Of a DNA stretch of 64,000 nucleotides, positions 53,212-62,492 are shown one piece after another. The translations under genes and the position numbers were made by a program. The notes beneath the pieces were generated by a model, which was given only the letters and a program-made list of their open reading frames with translations, ran no database searches and was not told the origin of the DNA. The DNA is from Cytobacillus oceanisediminis. Lineage in GTDB: Bacteria; Bacillota; Bacilli; Bacillales; Cytobacillaceae. Position 1 is the first letter of the stretch. The number at the start of each line of letters is the position of its first letter. The stretch spans positions 62,001 through 126,000 of the forward strand of contig NZ_VLKI01000002.1 in assembly GCF_007830235.1 (NCBI RefSeq), written 5' to 3'.

Positions 53212-53877
53212 TTGAGTAATCTAAATATGAACCCTGTAAAATCCAAGACAACAAAAGAAATTGTTTACGACGAGATTAAAAATGCCATTTTTAATGGGAA
53301 CATTAAAGGCGATGAGGTTATTACAGAGACAATCCTTGCCCAATCATTAAATACCTCTCGAACTCCTGTTAGAGAAGCGGTGGGAGATTTATTAAAAGAC
53401 GGACTTTTAGTATCTGTGCCTAGAAAAGGACTGAAGGTGCGGGAAATTACCCCAAGCGAGAAAGATCAGATTATTTTTTTGCGTATTTCCATCGAAACAG
53501 AGGGGTTAAAAAGGATTATCCCTGTTATTAAGCCAAGTCATATTCAATATTTAAATGATTTAATTGAAATGCAAAAAGAAGCAATGGAAAAAAATGATCG
53601 AATTGAATTTATTGAATTGGACCAAAAGTTTCATAGAAAGATTCTTTTCTTTGCTGAGCAGCATCTATTAGGTGATATTTTGCTGAATTTATATAATTTA
53701 ACAAGATTAATAGGGCATCAAGCTTTAGCAAAAAAGGGTCGTATGGAAGAGGTTATTGTGGAGCATTCGCAGATAGTCGAAGCATTACAGATAATGGACG
53801 AGCTTCAAGCAACAAAGCTGATGGAGCAGCACTTACTGCAGACAAAAGAGTCTATAGAAATCGTCGAAGGAAATTAA
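53212..53877 (+). CDS. GntR family regulator, FCD (FadR) subfamily
   Basis: This 221-residue regulator has a winged helix at about 8-75 (NAIFNGNIKGDEVITE, LNTSRTPVREAVGDL, VPRKGLKVREI) and a helical FCD effector domain that usually binds a carboxylate or metal. Translation from TTG 53212 is preferred because AGGAGTGAG lies nine bases upstream; ATG 53227 is a second choice. An upstream start at 53173 would fall inside the operator and promoter. It heads an operon with DUF2848, a nitrilase and TRAP transporter genes and probably represses them. Confidence 0.88.
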   Translation: MSNLNMNPVKSKTTKEIVYDEIKNAIFNGNIKGDEVITETILAQSLNTSRTPVREAVGDLLKDGLLVSVPRKGLKVREITPSEKDQIIFLRISIETEGLKRIIPVIKPSHIQYLNDLIEMQKEAMEKNDRIEFIELDQKFHRKILFFAEQHLLGDILLNLYNLTRLIGHQALAKKGRMEEVIVEHSQIVEALQIMDELQATKLMEQHLLQTKESIEIVEGN

Positions 53878-53924
53878 AATTTTTAAAAATGGCTGAAAGC
53901 GCTATCAAAAATAGGAGGTATGAA

Positions 53925-54611
53925 ATGAGTACTACTCTACTGCCATTAATGATTAACAATGAACAAAGGGAAATAAAGGTCAGCCATGTGTATTGCATAG
54001 GTTATGCGGGCCGAAATATCGAAAAAACAATGGAGCATATTGTTGAGCTTGAGAAAATTGGAGTTCCAAGGCCAAAAGAAATACCAACTCTCTACCCTGT
54101 TAGGAGAAACAGCCTGAACCAAACTGGTGAAATTGAAGTGCTTGGCGGAGAATCAAGTGGTGAAGCTGAAATTGTCTTAGTTTTTGGAGACAAAGAAGAT
54201 GAAGTCTTCATTACTGTTGGCAGTGATCATACAGATCGTTCCCTTGAAACAATCGATATAAATCAGTCAAAACAAATTTGTGATAAACCTTTGGCACAAA
54301 AGGCATGGAAACTAAAAGATGTTATTAACCATTGGGATAATCTAATTTTATCTTCAGAGGTGAAGTTAGATGGTAAATGGAAGGAATACCAAAGAGCTAA
54401 AATAAATGAAATCATTCCACTAAATGATATTAAGAGTTTCTTAAACAAAAAAGCTGTACCTATGAAAAATATCGTCGTATTTTCAGGAACCGTACCTCTA
54501 TTAGAAGGATTTAAATATGGTACAGCATTTAAAATGTCATTCATCGATGAAATTCAAAATGATGAGATTTATGCTGAATATTCTATAACACGTCTAGATG
54601 CGGAGGAATAA
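53925..54611 (+). CDS. DUF2848 family protein
   Basis: This 228-residue cytosolic protein matches DUF2848 in length and in the stretch GGRNIEK-like (here YAGRNIEKTMEHIVEL), VPRPKEIPTLYPV and VGSDHTDRSLE. The DHTDR stretch is conserved-looking and could be catalytic or metal-binding. ATG 53925 follows AGGAGG; an in-frame ATG at 53889 has no site. DUF2848 proteins are, from the fold of relatives, likely related to fumarylacetoacetate hydrolase-type enzymes, but I am not sure. It is translationally close to the nitrilase-type gene (3 bp), so they probably act in sequence. Confidence 0.75.
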   Translation: MSTTLLPLMINNEQREIKVSHVYCIGYAGRNIEKTMEHIVELEKIGVPRPKEIPTLYPVRRNSLNQTGEIEVLGGESSGEAEIVLVFGDKEDEVFITVGSDHTDRSLETIDINQSKQICDKPLAQKAWKLKDVINHWDNLILSSEVKLDGKWKEYQRAKINEIIPLNDIKSFLNKKAVPMKNIVVFSGTVPLLEGFKYGTAFKMSFIDEIQNDEIYAEYSITRLDAEE

Positions 54612-54614
54612 AGT

Positions 54615-55412
54615 GTGAAACTATCAATTTACCAAATGGAAATTCTTCCAGGTGATCCACAGGGGAATTTTAAAAAAGTTAGCGCATGGGTGGAAAAGGA
54701 AGTACAAAATTCTAAACCAGACTTGATTGTCCTTCCCGAAATGTGGACAACTTCCTATACGCTTGAAGACATTCACATTCATGCAGATGAGAATGGTAAG
54801 GATACGCTCCCATTCCTTCAAACGTTGGCTAAAACATATAGGGTTAATATTATTGGGGGTTCTTTTGCCAATAAAGTTAATGGAAAGGTTTTTAACACGG
54901 CTCCTGTCATAAACCGTGAGGGTGAAGTAGTTTATCAATATGACAAAGTTCATTTGGTACCTATGTTGAATGAGCCAAAATATTTGGCGGGCGGCCAGAA
55001 AGTACCTGAGATATTTGAACTTGATGGTGTTAAGATGGGCGTTATCATTTGTTACGATTTGCGTTTTTCAGAAATTATCCGTCCGCTTGCTCTGGAAGGT
55101 GCGGAAGTATTGTTTATAGTGGCAGAATGGCCACTTGCCCGGCTGAACCATTGGAAGAATATCCAAATTACACGTGCCATTGAAAACCAGATGTTTGTTG
55201 TTTCCTGCAATAATGTGGGTGCTTACGATGGAGTAACATTTGGGGGCACCTCTATGGTTGTTAATCCTTGGGGAGATACCTTAATTCAGGGGTCTGAAAA
55301 AGCCGAGGAAACACTATCAATCTCAATTAATGTTGAAGAAACTTTAGAGGTTCGCAAGAAAGTACCGGTGTTTTCGAGCCGTGTACGACATTTATATAAA
55401 CAAGGACTATAA
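54615..55412 (+). CDS. Carbon-nitrogen hydrolase (nitrilase superfamily)
   Basis: This 265-residue cytosolic amidase of the nitrilase superfamily hydrolyses a carbon-nitrogen bond with a cysteine nucleophile. The triad is E42 in LPEMWTT, K111 in YDKVHLVPM and C146 in VIICYDLRF. It resembles omega-amidase (YafV/Nit2-like) enzymes, which deamidate keto-acid amides. GTG 54615 follows CGGAGGAATAA, three bases after the DUF2848 stop. It precedes the TRAP transporter genes by 12 bp. The imported compound is probably an amide or acyl-amine; the identity is open. Confidence 0.88.
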   Translation: MKLSIYQMEILPGDPQGNFKKVSAWVEKEVQNSKPDLIVLPEMWTTSYTLEDIHIHADENGKDTLPFLQTLAKTYRVNIIGGSFANKVNGKVFNTAPVINREGEVVYQYDKVHLVPMLNEPKYLAGGQKVPEIFELDGVKMGVIICYDLRFSEIIRPLALEGAEVLFIVAEWPLARLNHWKNIQITRAIENQMFVVSCNNVGAYDGVTFGGTSMVVNPWGDTLIQGSEKAEETLSISINVEETLEVRKKVPVFSSRVRHLYKQGL

Positions 55413-55424
55413 GGGGGAAAAATC

Positions 55425-56426
55425 ATGAAAAAAAGTATAATCGCAATGGTCTCAACTCTAGCATTGTCTGCATTTATCACTGGATGCTCAGGTTCTAGTT
55501 CTTCCAATGGGAAAAGTGAAGATGCTCTTACATTAAAATTAGCTCATTCAGGTTCTGATACACACCAATACCAAATTGGAGCAGCTGAATTTGCAAAAGT
55601 TGTTGAAGAAAAATCGGACGGCAAAATTAAAGTGGAGATTCATGGGAATGCTACGCTAGGAAGTGAAGCGGAGGCAATCGAACAAGTTATAGATGGAACA
55701 ATTGATATGTCAGTTGTCGCTGCAGACAGTTCTCTTGCAAATACAGTTCCGGAGATGAACCTGTTTGGTCTTCCATATGTTTTTGATGGGCGTGAACATG
55801 TTTACAGTAAACTTGATGGTGAGTCAGGAAAAGAGCTCCTTGGTTTAATTGATCAGCACAATATGAAAGGTTTGGGATTCTGGGAGGTTGGCTTTAGACA
55901 CTTAACAAATAACAAGAAAGAAATTACTAAACCAGAAGATGTAAAGGGATTAAAAATACGTGTGCAGCCTGCGCCTGTTTGGGAAACACATATGAAAGAA
56001 TTAGGAGCTAACCCTACTCCGGTAGCATTTAATGAACTATATTCAGCATTGGATCAAGGGGTGGTAGATGGACAAGAAAATCCATTACCTACCATTCATT
56101 CTATGAAGTTTTATGAGGTTCAAAAGCATGTTGCTCTTACTGGCCATACCTACACCCCTGCAGTTGTTATTATGAGCAACAATTCTTGGGATAAGTTAAA
56201 CGAAGACCAAAAGAAGGTTATTGAAGAAGCAGTAGCAGAAACAACGGAATATCAAAGAAACTTCCTGGAAGAAAAAGAGCAAGAAATTATTGCTGAATTA
56301 AAAGAAAGCGGCGTTACAATTACTGAGCCAGATCGTGAAGCTTTTAAAGAAGCAACAAAAGACGTTAAAAAGGCTTTAGAAGATCAAGTCCCAGCCGAAT
56401 TGATTTCGGAAATGGAAAGTAAATAA
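55425..56426 (+). CDS. TRAP transporter solute-binding lipoprotein (DctP family)
   Basis: This 333-residue lipoprotein captures an organic acid or related solute for the TRAP system. The signal ends in FITGC with lipidated C21. Family motifs are LKLAHSGSDTHQYQIGA, a binding-site arginine in GLKIRVQPAPVWETHMKELGANPTP (parts LKIRVQPAP and ELGANPTP) and SALDQGVVDGQENPLPTI. AAGGGGG precedes the ATG. It is followed by both TRAP membrane subunits. The arginine that salt-bridges carboxylates (in LKIRVQ) is kept, so a carboxylate substrate is likely. Confidence 0.9.
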   Translation: MKKSIIAMVSTLALSAFITGCSGSSSSNGKSEDALTLKLAHSGSDTHQYQIGAAEFAKVVEEKSDGKIKVEIHGNATLGSEAEAIEQVIDGTIDMSVVAADSSLANTVPEMNLFGLPYVFDGREHVYSKLDGESGKELLGLIDQHNMKGLGFWEVGFRHLTNNKKEITKPEDVKGLKIRVQPAPVWETHMKELGANPTPVAFNELYSALDQGVVDGQENPLPTIHSMKFYEVQKHVALTGHTYTPAVVIMSNNSWDKLNEDQKKVIEEAVAETTEYQRNFLEEKEQEIIAELKESGVTITEPDREAFKEATKDVKKALEDQVPAELISEMESK

Positions 56427-56461
56427 ATCACATTAATCCCATGAGAGAGGGAGGTGAACAT

Positions 56462-56929
56462 ATGCTGCTTAAAAAGATAGATTATTATATTGTAAAGTTG
56501 CTAGAGTTTATCATAACCTTTTGCTTGTCAATTACGGTAATTCTTACTTTAGCACAGGTTTTCTATCGGTTCGTTTTAAAACAATCACTTAGCTGGTCAC
56601 AAGAAGTTGTAATGATTAGCTTTGTATATAGTATTTTGTTCGGAGCAGCTCTGGCATTTGAAAGGTCTGAACATTTGACAGTAGACGTTTGGGAAAATGC
56701 AAAGGCAAGTGTACAAAAGGTTTTTAATGTGATTGCCTATATAATTGTTCTAATTATAATAGGGGTGTTCTTCTATTACGGGTTAATGCTTGTTTCTGAT
56801 AACTTGAAATCAGGACAAATAGTAGGGTTCCTCCCAATTAAAAAAGGTTATGTATATATGGCATTGCCTATAAGCAGCTTGTTCATGCTATACTTCCACG
56901 TTAAGAAGGTGTTCAAATGGCCTGGCTAA
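56462..56929 (+). CDS. TRAP transporter small permease (DctQ family)
   Basis: This 155-residue membrane protein with four segments forms the small subunit of the TRAP carrier. The motifs FYRFVLKQSLSWSQE and FGAALAFERSEHLTVDV match the DctQ family. The start is ATG 56462 behind GGAGGTGA; an in-frame ATG at 56441 lies before it. The large subunit gene overlaps the 3' end by 13 bp. Confidence 0.9.
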   Translation: MLLKKIDYYIVKLLEFIITFCLSITVILTLAQVFYRFVLKQSLSWSQEVVMISFVYSILFGAALAFERSEHLTVDVWENAKASVQKVFNVIAYIIVLIIIGVFFYYGLMLVSDNLKSGQIVGFLPIKKGYVYMALPISSLFMLYFHVKKVFKWPG

Positions 56930-58194
56930 TAGTCCTTTTATTCGTTTTGATCCTATGTAGAGTTCCAATTGCCTTTGCTTTAAGCTTTGTTTCTTTTTTG
57001 GGGATCATGCTTACGGACCCAGGACTTCTAATCAATATTCCCCGTAAAATGTTTAATGGTATCGACAGTTTTACACTAGTTGCTGTCCCATTATTCATTC
57101 TTGCTGGCGAATTGATGACACAAGGAGGTATATCCAAGAGATTAATTAAATTCTCTCAAACCTTGGTTGGACATTTGCCTGGAGGGCTTGCATTGGTAGT
57201 CGTTCTTGCAAGTATGTTCTTTTCCGCTCTTACTGGTACGGCTATTGCAGCCGCTGCTGCAATAGGGGGAATGATGATTCCAGCGATGAACAAGGAAGGA
57301 TATGATATTCGTTTCTCGACCAGTTTAGTTGCAACCTCAGCAACAATTGGCCCAATCATCCCGCCAAGTATCGTCCTAATATTATATGGAGTAATCGCAA
57401 GTGTTTCTATTGGTGATTTATTCATTGCGGGAGTCATTCCGGGTTTATTAATGGGAATAGGCTTGATGATATACAGTTACTTTGTAGGGAAAAAACACAA
57501 TTACCGTTCTAGAGCAGAAAGAGCTTCCTTTAAGGAAATTATCACAGGTGCAAAAGATGCGATATTAGCACTTCTCATGCCTCTGATCATTATTGGCGGT
57601 ATTACCTCAGGTGTATTTACGGCAACTGAATCCGGTGTAATTGCAGTACTTTATGCTTTTATTGTCGGTAAGTTTGTCTACAAAGAACTTGAATTCAAAG
57701 CTCTTTGGAACATTTTATTAAGTACAGCAAAAACAACAGCTACAATTGTCTTTCTCATTGGGAATGCTGCTTTATTTATTTGGTTTCTCTCATTCAACAG
57801 CATCCCAAATCAAATTATTGATATGCTTGGAGGAATCTCGGAAAGCCCGTTCCTGCTGTTGCTCATCATTAATGTGATTCTGCTGATTGCTGGAACATTT
57901 ATTGATACGATAAGTGCAGTATCTATCTTTACACCTTTATTCTTACCGCTAGTCCTTGCTGCCGGTATAGACCCAATCCATTTCGGGATCATAATGGCTG
58001 TCAACCTGACTATCGGGATGGCGACACCTCCGCTTGGTGTCTGCCTGTTCGTAACCGCATCTATTGGTAAAATAAGCGTCCCTAAAATGTTTAAGTTCCT
58101 ATTTCCACAGGTTATTATTCTGATTGTTATCCTATTCATTATTACATACATCCCGGATGCCATTTTATTCCCGGTTCACTTGTTTAATGGATAG
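56917..58194 (+). CDS. TRAP transporter large permease (DctM family)
   Basis: This 425-residue protein with about 12 membrane segments is the sodium-coupled core of the carrier. Landmarks are GIDSFTLVAVPLFILAGELM, LTGTAIAAAAAIGGMMIPAM, TSATIGPIIPPSIVLILYG and NLTIGMATPPLGVCLFV (each shorter than the full match). The start lies inside the small-subunit gene, so the two are coupled. A 20-bp-stem terminator closes the operon. Confidence 0.92.
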   Translation: MAWLIVLLFVLILCRVPIAFALSFVSFLGIMLTDPGLLINIPRKMFNGIDSFTLVAVPLFILAGELMTQGGISKRLIKFSQTLVGHLPGGLALVVVLASMFFSALTGTAIAAAAAIGGMMIPAMNKEGYDIRFSTSLVATSATIGPIIPPSIVLILYGVIASVSIGDLFIAGVIPGLLMGIGLMIYSYFVGKKHNYRSRAERASFKEIITGAKDAILALLMPLIIIGGITSGVFTATESGVIAVLYAFIVGKFVYKELEFKALWNILLSTAKTTATIVFLIGNAALFIWFLSFNSIPNQIIDMLGGISESPFLLLLIINVILLIAGTFIDTISAVSIFTPLFLPLVLAAGIDPIHFGIIMAVNLTIGMATPPLGVCLFVTASIGKISVPKMFKFLFPQVIILIVILFIITYIPDAILFPVHLFNG

Positions 58195-58231
58195 ATAGAA
58201 TTAACAAAAGATCTATATATGCGTATAGCAA

Positions 58232-58286
58232 ATAACAATATACCTTACCCATTCATGTTGGGTAAGGTATATTGTTATATTTTTTC
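58232..58286 (+). terminator. Terminator of the TRAP operon
   Basis: A perfect 20-bp stem (ATAACAATATACC... with its complement, 58232-58251 and 58259-58278) closes a TTCATGT loop and is followed by ATTTTTTCT. Confidence 0.88.
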
Positions 58287-58378
58287 TAAAACCTCCAAAT
58301 ACCTTTTCTAAAATTCTCCATTATAATAAATTCATAGAACTGTTTTTCCATCCTTTAACCTTGAAAGGAGCATAGCTC

Positions 58379-59974
58379 ATGAACATCACACAAGATAATA
58401 TCTCCAGACTACTTGAAATCAATAAGAGCCTGACCCAGTCTCTGGATTTGCAGCACATATTAAAAAAGCTGGTTGAGGCTGCATTTGATTTAATAGAGAA
58501 CGCAGATACTACGATTCTATATACCTTAAATGAAGATGGATTGCTACATTTTTCTCATGGAGTCGGGGTGGATGCCAGCTTTATGCGCCAGGTGAAATTC
58601 GAACCGGGAGAATCTTTGACAGGGCTGGTTTTTCTTACAAAAAAAGGCGTCATTGCCTCTGGGCATGAGTTCAGGGAGCATATGACCCGCATGTCTGAAA
58701 CGAATTACGTCCACTTTTTTAACGGGGTTTTCCGGCGGGAGATTAAAAGCGGGATTGTCGTTCCATTGGTTTATAAAGAGGAATGCATCGGCGTGCTTGT
58801 GGTGGATAACTTTGATAAGGATGTTCAGTTTACTGAGTCTGATTTTCATATTTTGGAGGTGGTGGCGGACCAGGCGGCGATTGCGATTATGAACTCTAAG
58901 CTTTATGAGGAAGTAAATCGCAAGAACGAGGAGTTGAGCCATTCCCTGGATATCCACCGGAGATTCACGAAAATTTTGCTGGAGGGAAGAGGGGTTTCTT
59001 ATATTCTTGAAACGATCAGCAATATTATGGGGACTTCTGTCATCTATTCAGAAACAGCTGATGAGGAATCTCATGCTTTTCCGATTATAAGCTCCAACGA
59101 ACTCTTTGGATATTTCCTTCTAAAAGTACCGGTTGAAAGTTTAACAAATATACAGAAGGCTGCTCTGGAGCATGCTGCGACCGCTTTGTCACTGGACTTT
59201 GTCAAACAGAATACGCTTTTTGAAAAAGAAATGCATCTAAGAGAAGAGGCTTTTCATGACCTGACCAATGGTGCCCGCTTGAATGCAAGGATTCTGGAGA
59301 ATTTCAACTTGAATGAAAAAAGCCGCATTTCCTGCATGATCATTGATTGCAAGTCTGGTTTCCTTTGGGATACCAGGTCCATACTTCAAAAAGAAAAGCT
59401 CATCAAATCGTTAGAGAAAGAGATAATGAAATATTGTGAAACCAGCATTGTTTTTACTAAATCAGATCAAATAATTGCTCTGCTGGCGAATGAGCGAAAG
59501 AAGTATGATCTGCAGTTGGCAAATGATATTCAGAGGGTCATGAACATAAACAAACAGGCTGTAATAGGCTTAGGCAGAGAAGTAGCTTTAACAGAAATAG
59601 CTGATTCCTACCAGGAAGCAACCGAAGCGGTTTCCTACTGTAAAAACCATAAATACAAAAATTTTGTTACCTATTCAGAACTTGGTGCTGAAAGGCTTTG
59701 GCTCAATACGGACCGAAGCTTGCTGAATAAATTCGTGTCCGATAAGATTGGCTCTCTTTTACAAATGGAGCCTGAATATCTGCAAACGATGCAAACCTTC
59801 CTTGCCAATAACAAAAGCCATAAAAAAACGGCAGAAGAGATGCATATTCATCCCAATACGCTTACCTACCGCATAAAAAAAATAGAGAATCAATTAGATA
59901 TGGACTTTAATAAAAAAGACGATTGGATAGCAATGGTGCTTGCCTTTCAAATCTTCGACTATTTAACCCCTTAA
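58379..59974 (+). CDS. GAF-domain regulator with PucR/CdaR-type HTH
   Basis: This 531-residue cytosolic regulator has an N-terminal GAF domain (about 15-170, with FSHGVGVDASFM, GESLTGLVF and VVPLVYKEECIGVLVVDNF as landmarks, listed separately), a middle domain with a coiled segment, and a C-terminal HTH (about 475-530: NNKSHKKTAEEMHIHPNTL and YRIKKIENQL). That HTH is of the PucR/CdaR type, often linked to sugar-diacid, purine or glycolate metabolism. AAGGAG precedes ATG 58379. It probably controls the dehydrogenase genes that follow; the ligand is unknown. Confidence 0.85.
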   Translation: MNITQDNISRLLEINKSLTQSLDLQHILKKLVEAAFDLIENADTTILYTLNEDGLLHFSHGVGVDASFMRQVKFEPGESLTGLVFLTKKGVIASGHEFREHMTRMSETNYVHFFNGVFRREIKSGIVVPLVYKEECIGVLVVDNFDKDVQFTESDFHILEVVADQAAIAIMNSKLYEEVNRKNEELSHSLDIHRRFTKILLEGRGVSYILETISNIMGTSVIYSETADEESHAFPIISSNELFGYFLLKVPVESLTNIQKAALEHAATALSLDFVKQNTLFEKEMHLREEAFHDLTNGARLNARILENFNLNEKSRISCMIIDCKSGFLWDTRSILQKEKLIKSLEKEIMKYCETSIVFTKSDQIIALLANERKKYDLQLANDIQRVMNINKQAVIGLGREVALTEIADSYQEATEAVSYCKNHKYKNFVTYSELGAERLWLNTDRSLLNKFVSDKIGSLLQMEPEYLQTMQTFLANNKSHKKTAEEMHIHPNTLTYRIKKIENQLDMDFNKKDDWIAMVLAFQIFDYLTP

Positions 59975-60018
59975 TTAGTGCTTGTCACAATAAACAACAG
60001 GATTATTTGGTTATTGAC

Positions 60019-60050
60019 ACATGTACATGTAATTTTCTAAATATTATAAT
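60019..60050 (+). promoter_or_regulatory. Promoter with overlapping palindrome, aldehyde dehydrogenase operon
   Basis: TATAAT at 60045-60050 has TGTACA (60022-60027) 17 bp upstream. That -35 lies inside the palindrome ACATGTACATGT (60019-60030), suggesting activator or repressor binding, plausibly by the upstream PucR-type protein. Confidence 0.5.
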
Positions 60051-60083
60051 TAATTTTAAATTACTCAGATAAGGAGAGATTTG

Positions 60084-61580
60084 ATGAGTACAGAGGTTAA
60101 TAGCCAAAACATTGCTGTTGGAAATGATCATGTTAAAACTTATTACAATTATATTCATGGAGAATGGGTTCCATCTGTAACAGGGGAAACATATCCAAGC
60201 ATAAACCCTGCAAACACAGAAGAGGTATTAGGGTATTTTCAGAAGTCCAATGCTGTCGATGTACAGTTAGCCATTCAATGCGCCAAGAAGGCTTTTCCCG
60301 AGTGGAAAGGAACATCTCCTATCAGCAGGGGGGATATTCTCTTTAGACTGATCTTTCTGCTTGAACAGGAAAAAGAAGAGCTGGCAGAAATCATTACGAA
60401 GGAAGTTGGCAAAACGATTGAGGCTGCCCGCAAAGAAGTGGATGCAACGGTTCAGGCTCTTAAGCATTTCAGCGGCGAGGCAAACCGGCTTTCGGGTGAA
60501 ACAGTCCCTGCCATTGACCCAAATACTTTCGCCTGTACTATTCAGGAACCGCTTGGGGTGGTTGCGGTCGTCACTCCTTTTAATTTTCCTCTGGGAATTG
60601 CGATTTATAAAATTGCCCCATCGATGCTTACGGGAAATACGATTATTTATAAGGCAGCAAGCGATACATCTCTTGTAGCTGTAAAGGTTGTCGAACTGTT
60701 TGAAAAAGCAGGAATGCCTAAGGGCGTGCTTAATATGATTACGGGACCAGGTTCTGTCGTGGGAGAGGAGCTTGGGACCAATCCAGAGATCAAAGGCGTA
60801 TCCTTTACTGGCTCTTCTGATGTGGGTATCCACCTTGGCAAGCTTGTTACAGCACATGGCGGAAAAATGCAGGCTGAAATGGGCGGGAAGAATGCGACCA
60901 TTATTCTGGAGGATGCTGATCTGGAGGAAGCCGTACAGAGCGTGGTCATCAGCGGTTTTTACAACAACGGCCAAAGCTGTACCGGAACAAGCCGGGTAAT
61001 TGTGCCGAGGTCCATTTCCCAGAAGGTCATTGAGCTATTAGTAGAAAAAGCGAAACAAATTAAAGTCGGCAATGGAATTCAGGAGGGCTATGACAACGGG
61101 GCTGTTGCAAATAAGCACCAATTAAATACGTATCTCCATTATGTGAATAGTGCCATTGAGGAAGGAGCTATTCTCGAATATGGCGGCAAGCAGCTGACTG
61201 AAGGGGATAAAACAAATGGCTATTTTGTTGCTCCGACTGTCTTTAGCAAAGTAACTAAGGATTTTACGATTGCAAAAGAAGAGATTTTTGGGCCTGTGGT
61301 TGCGGTGATGGAAGTGGATTCTTATGAAGAAGCTATAGAGCTGGCGAATGGTACGGATTTTGGTTTATCATCTGCCATTTTTACCAATGACCTTCAAAAG
61401 GCTTTTGATTTTGTACGTAAAATTGAAACAGGCGTCACACATGTCAATATCCCTTCCAATCATTATGAAAACCAGCTTCCATTTGGCGGAAAAAAGACAT
61501 CAAGCATCGGGCCGCGTGAACAGGGAAGCACGGCATTGGACTTCTGGCTGGATACGAAAACGGTCTATATTAAACCATAA
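60084..61580 (+). CDS. NAD(P)-dependent aldehyde dehydrogenase, 2-oxoglutarate-semialdehyde type
   Basis: This 498-residue aldehyde dehydrogenase has the conserved N168 in TPFNFPLG, FTGSSDVG at 241-248, the general base E265 in QAEMGGKN and the nucleophile C299 in NGQSCTGT. It is closest in wording to the 2,5-dioxovalerate/alpha-ketoglutarate semialdehyde group. The start at ATG 60084 follows AAGGAGAG; a TTG at 60081 is less likely. It begins a run with a beta-hydroxyacid dehydrogenase and two membrane proteins, which suggests catabolism of a dicarboxylic or aldaric compound. The substrate is not fixed by sequence. Confidence 0.88.
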   Translation: MSTEVNSQNIAVGNDHVKTYYNYIHGEWVPSVTGETYPSINPANTEEVLGYFQKSNAVDVQLAIQCAKKAFPEWKGTSPISRGDILFRLIFLLEQEKEELAEIITKEVGKTIEAARKEVDATVQALKHFSGEANRLSGETVPAIDPNTFACTIQEPLGVVAVVTPFNFPLGIAIYKIAPSMLTGNTIIYKAASDTSLVAVKVVELFEKAGMPKGVLNMITGPGSVVGEELGTNPEIKGVSFTGSSDVGIHLGKLVTAHGGKMQAEMGGKNATIILEDADLEEAVQSVVISGFYNNGQSCTGTSRVIVPRSISQKVIELLVEKAKQIKVGNGIQEGYDNGAVANKHQLNTYLHYVNSAIEEGAILEYGGKQLTEGDKTNGYFVAPTVFSKVTKDFTIAKEEIFGPVVAVMEVDSYEEAIELANGTDFGLSSAIFTNDLQKAFDFVRKIETGVTHVNIPSNHYENQLPFGGKKTSSIGPREQGSTALDFWLDTKTVYIKP

Positions 61581-61605
61581 CATCAGGTGAAGGGAGGGGC
61601 GACAG

Positions 61606-62469
61606 GTGAAAAATATAGGTGTGATTGGCTGCGGGGCAATGGGCAAAGGGATTGTTAAAAATTTAATCAAGAACGGTTATAAGGTTTTTGCTTATGATCC
61701 AAGTGCAGATGCATTGGCAATATGCGAGGAGCTTGGGGCGATTCCCCAGCCCTCTCCATATGAAGCAGGGAGGCAGGCTGAACTAGTAATTTCTTCATTG
61801 CCTGGACCAGGTATTGTCAAGGATGTTATGATGGGAGAAAGCGGAGTCTTTGCCGCTTTAAAGCCTCGCAGTTTTGTCTTGGATATGAGCACCATTGATC
61901 CGGTAACAGCCCAGGAATTATACAGTGCTGCTAAGGAGAGGGAAGTCCATTTTTATGACTGTCCGTTAAGCGGAGGACCTAAGGGTGCTGATGCCGGAAC
62001 GTTAACCATAATGGTTGGGGGAGACGATAGATATATTGCAGAGATTCGCCCGGTCCTGGAGAGCGTTGGAAAGGATATTTTTCTGCTTGGCTCTTCAGGC
62101 TCAGGACAAGTGGCGAAGCTGTGCCATAATATGCTAGTTGCTTTGATTACTGCAGGCCTGGGGGAGGCCTTTGCAGTGGGGGAAAAAGCAGGTGTCAGCC
62201 GGTCTCAGCTGGCGGAAGTCATTCAAAGCGGCTCGGCCCATAATCGGGTGATGTCGGTGTTCGGTGAGAATATCCTTAAAGGTACATACGAGAATGTGCT
62301 TTTCAGCCTTGAGCACATGAATAAGGATATCCATCTATATGCTGAAACAGCCGGTCATTACAGCGAGGATTCTCCATTGGGGCAAATGGTTTGCAGCCTC
62401 TATGAGAAGGCGATGGAGCAAGGGAAAGCGAAGCTCGATTCATCGGCAATCTGCGAGAGGATCTATTAA
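61606..62469 (+). CDS. Beta-hydroxyacid dehydrogenase (3-hydroxyisobutyrate/tartronate semialdehyde type)
   Basis: This 287-residue NAD(P)-dependent enzyme interconverts a beta-hydroxyacid and its semialdehyde. The Rossmann motif is GVIGCGAMGKG (5-15), the substrate motif is DCPLSGGPKGADAGTL (118-132), and the catalytic lysine is K171 in GSGQVAKLCHN with N175. GTG 61606 follows AAGGGAGGGG. Partner enzymes of this type are 3-hydroxyisobutyrate dehydrogenase and tartronate semialdehyde reductase. Next to a semialdehyde dehydrogenase it fits a branch point at a malonate-type or tartronate-type semialdehyde. Confidence 0.88.
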   Translation: MKNIGVIGCGAMGKGIVKNLIKNGYKVFAYDPSADALAICEELGAIPQPSPYEAGRQAELVISSLPGPGIVKDVMMGESGVFAALKPRSFVLDMSTIDPVTAQELYSAAKEREVHFYDCPLSGGPKGADAGTLTIMVGGDDRYIAEIRPVLESVGKDIFLLGSSGSGQVAKLCHNMLVALITAGLGEAFAVGEKAGVSRSQLAEVIQSGSAHNRVMSVFGENILKGTYENVLFSLEHMNKDIHLYAETAGHYSEDSPLGQMVCSLYEKAMEQGKAKLDSSAICERIY

Positions 62470-62492
62470 TCTTTTAAACTAGGGGGGGAATT

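Noticed and set aside
60014-60050. SigA promoter using TTGACA at 60014 with TATAAT at 60045
   Set aside because: The spacer would be 25 bp; TGTACA at 60022 gives 17 bp.
60267-60974. 235-residue minus-strand frame in the aldehyde dehydrogenase gene
   Set aside because: The plus-strand gene has clear catalytic motifs; the antisense frame is rich in Arg, Asn and Cys and has no recognisable domain.
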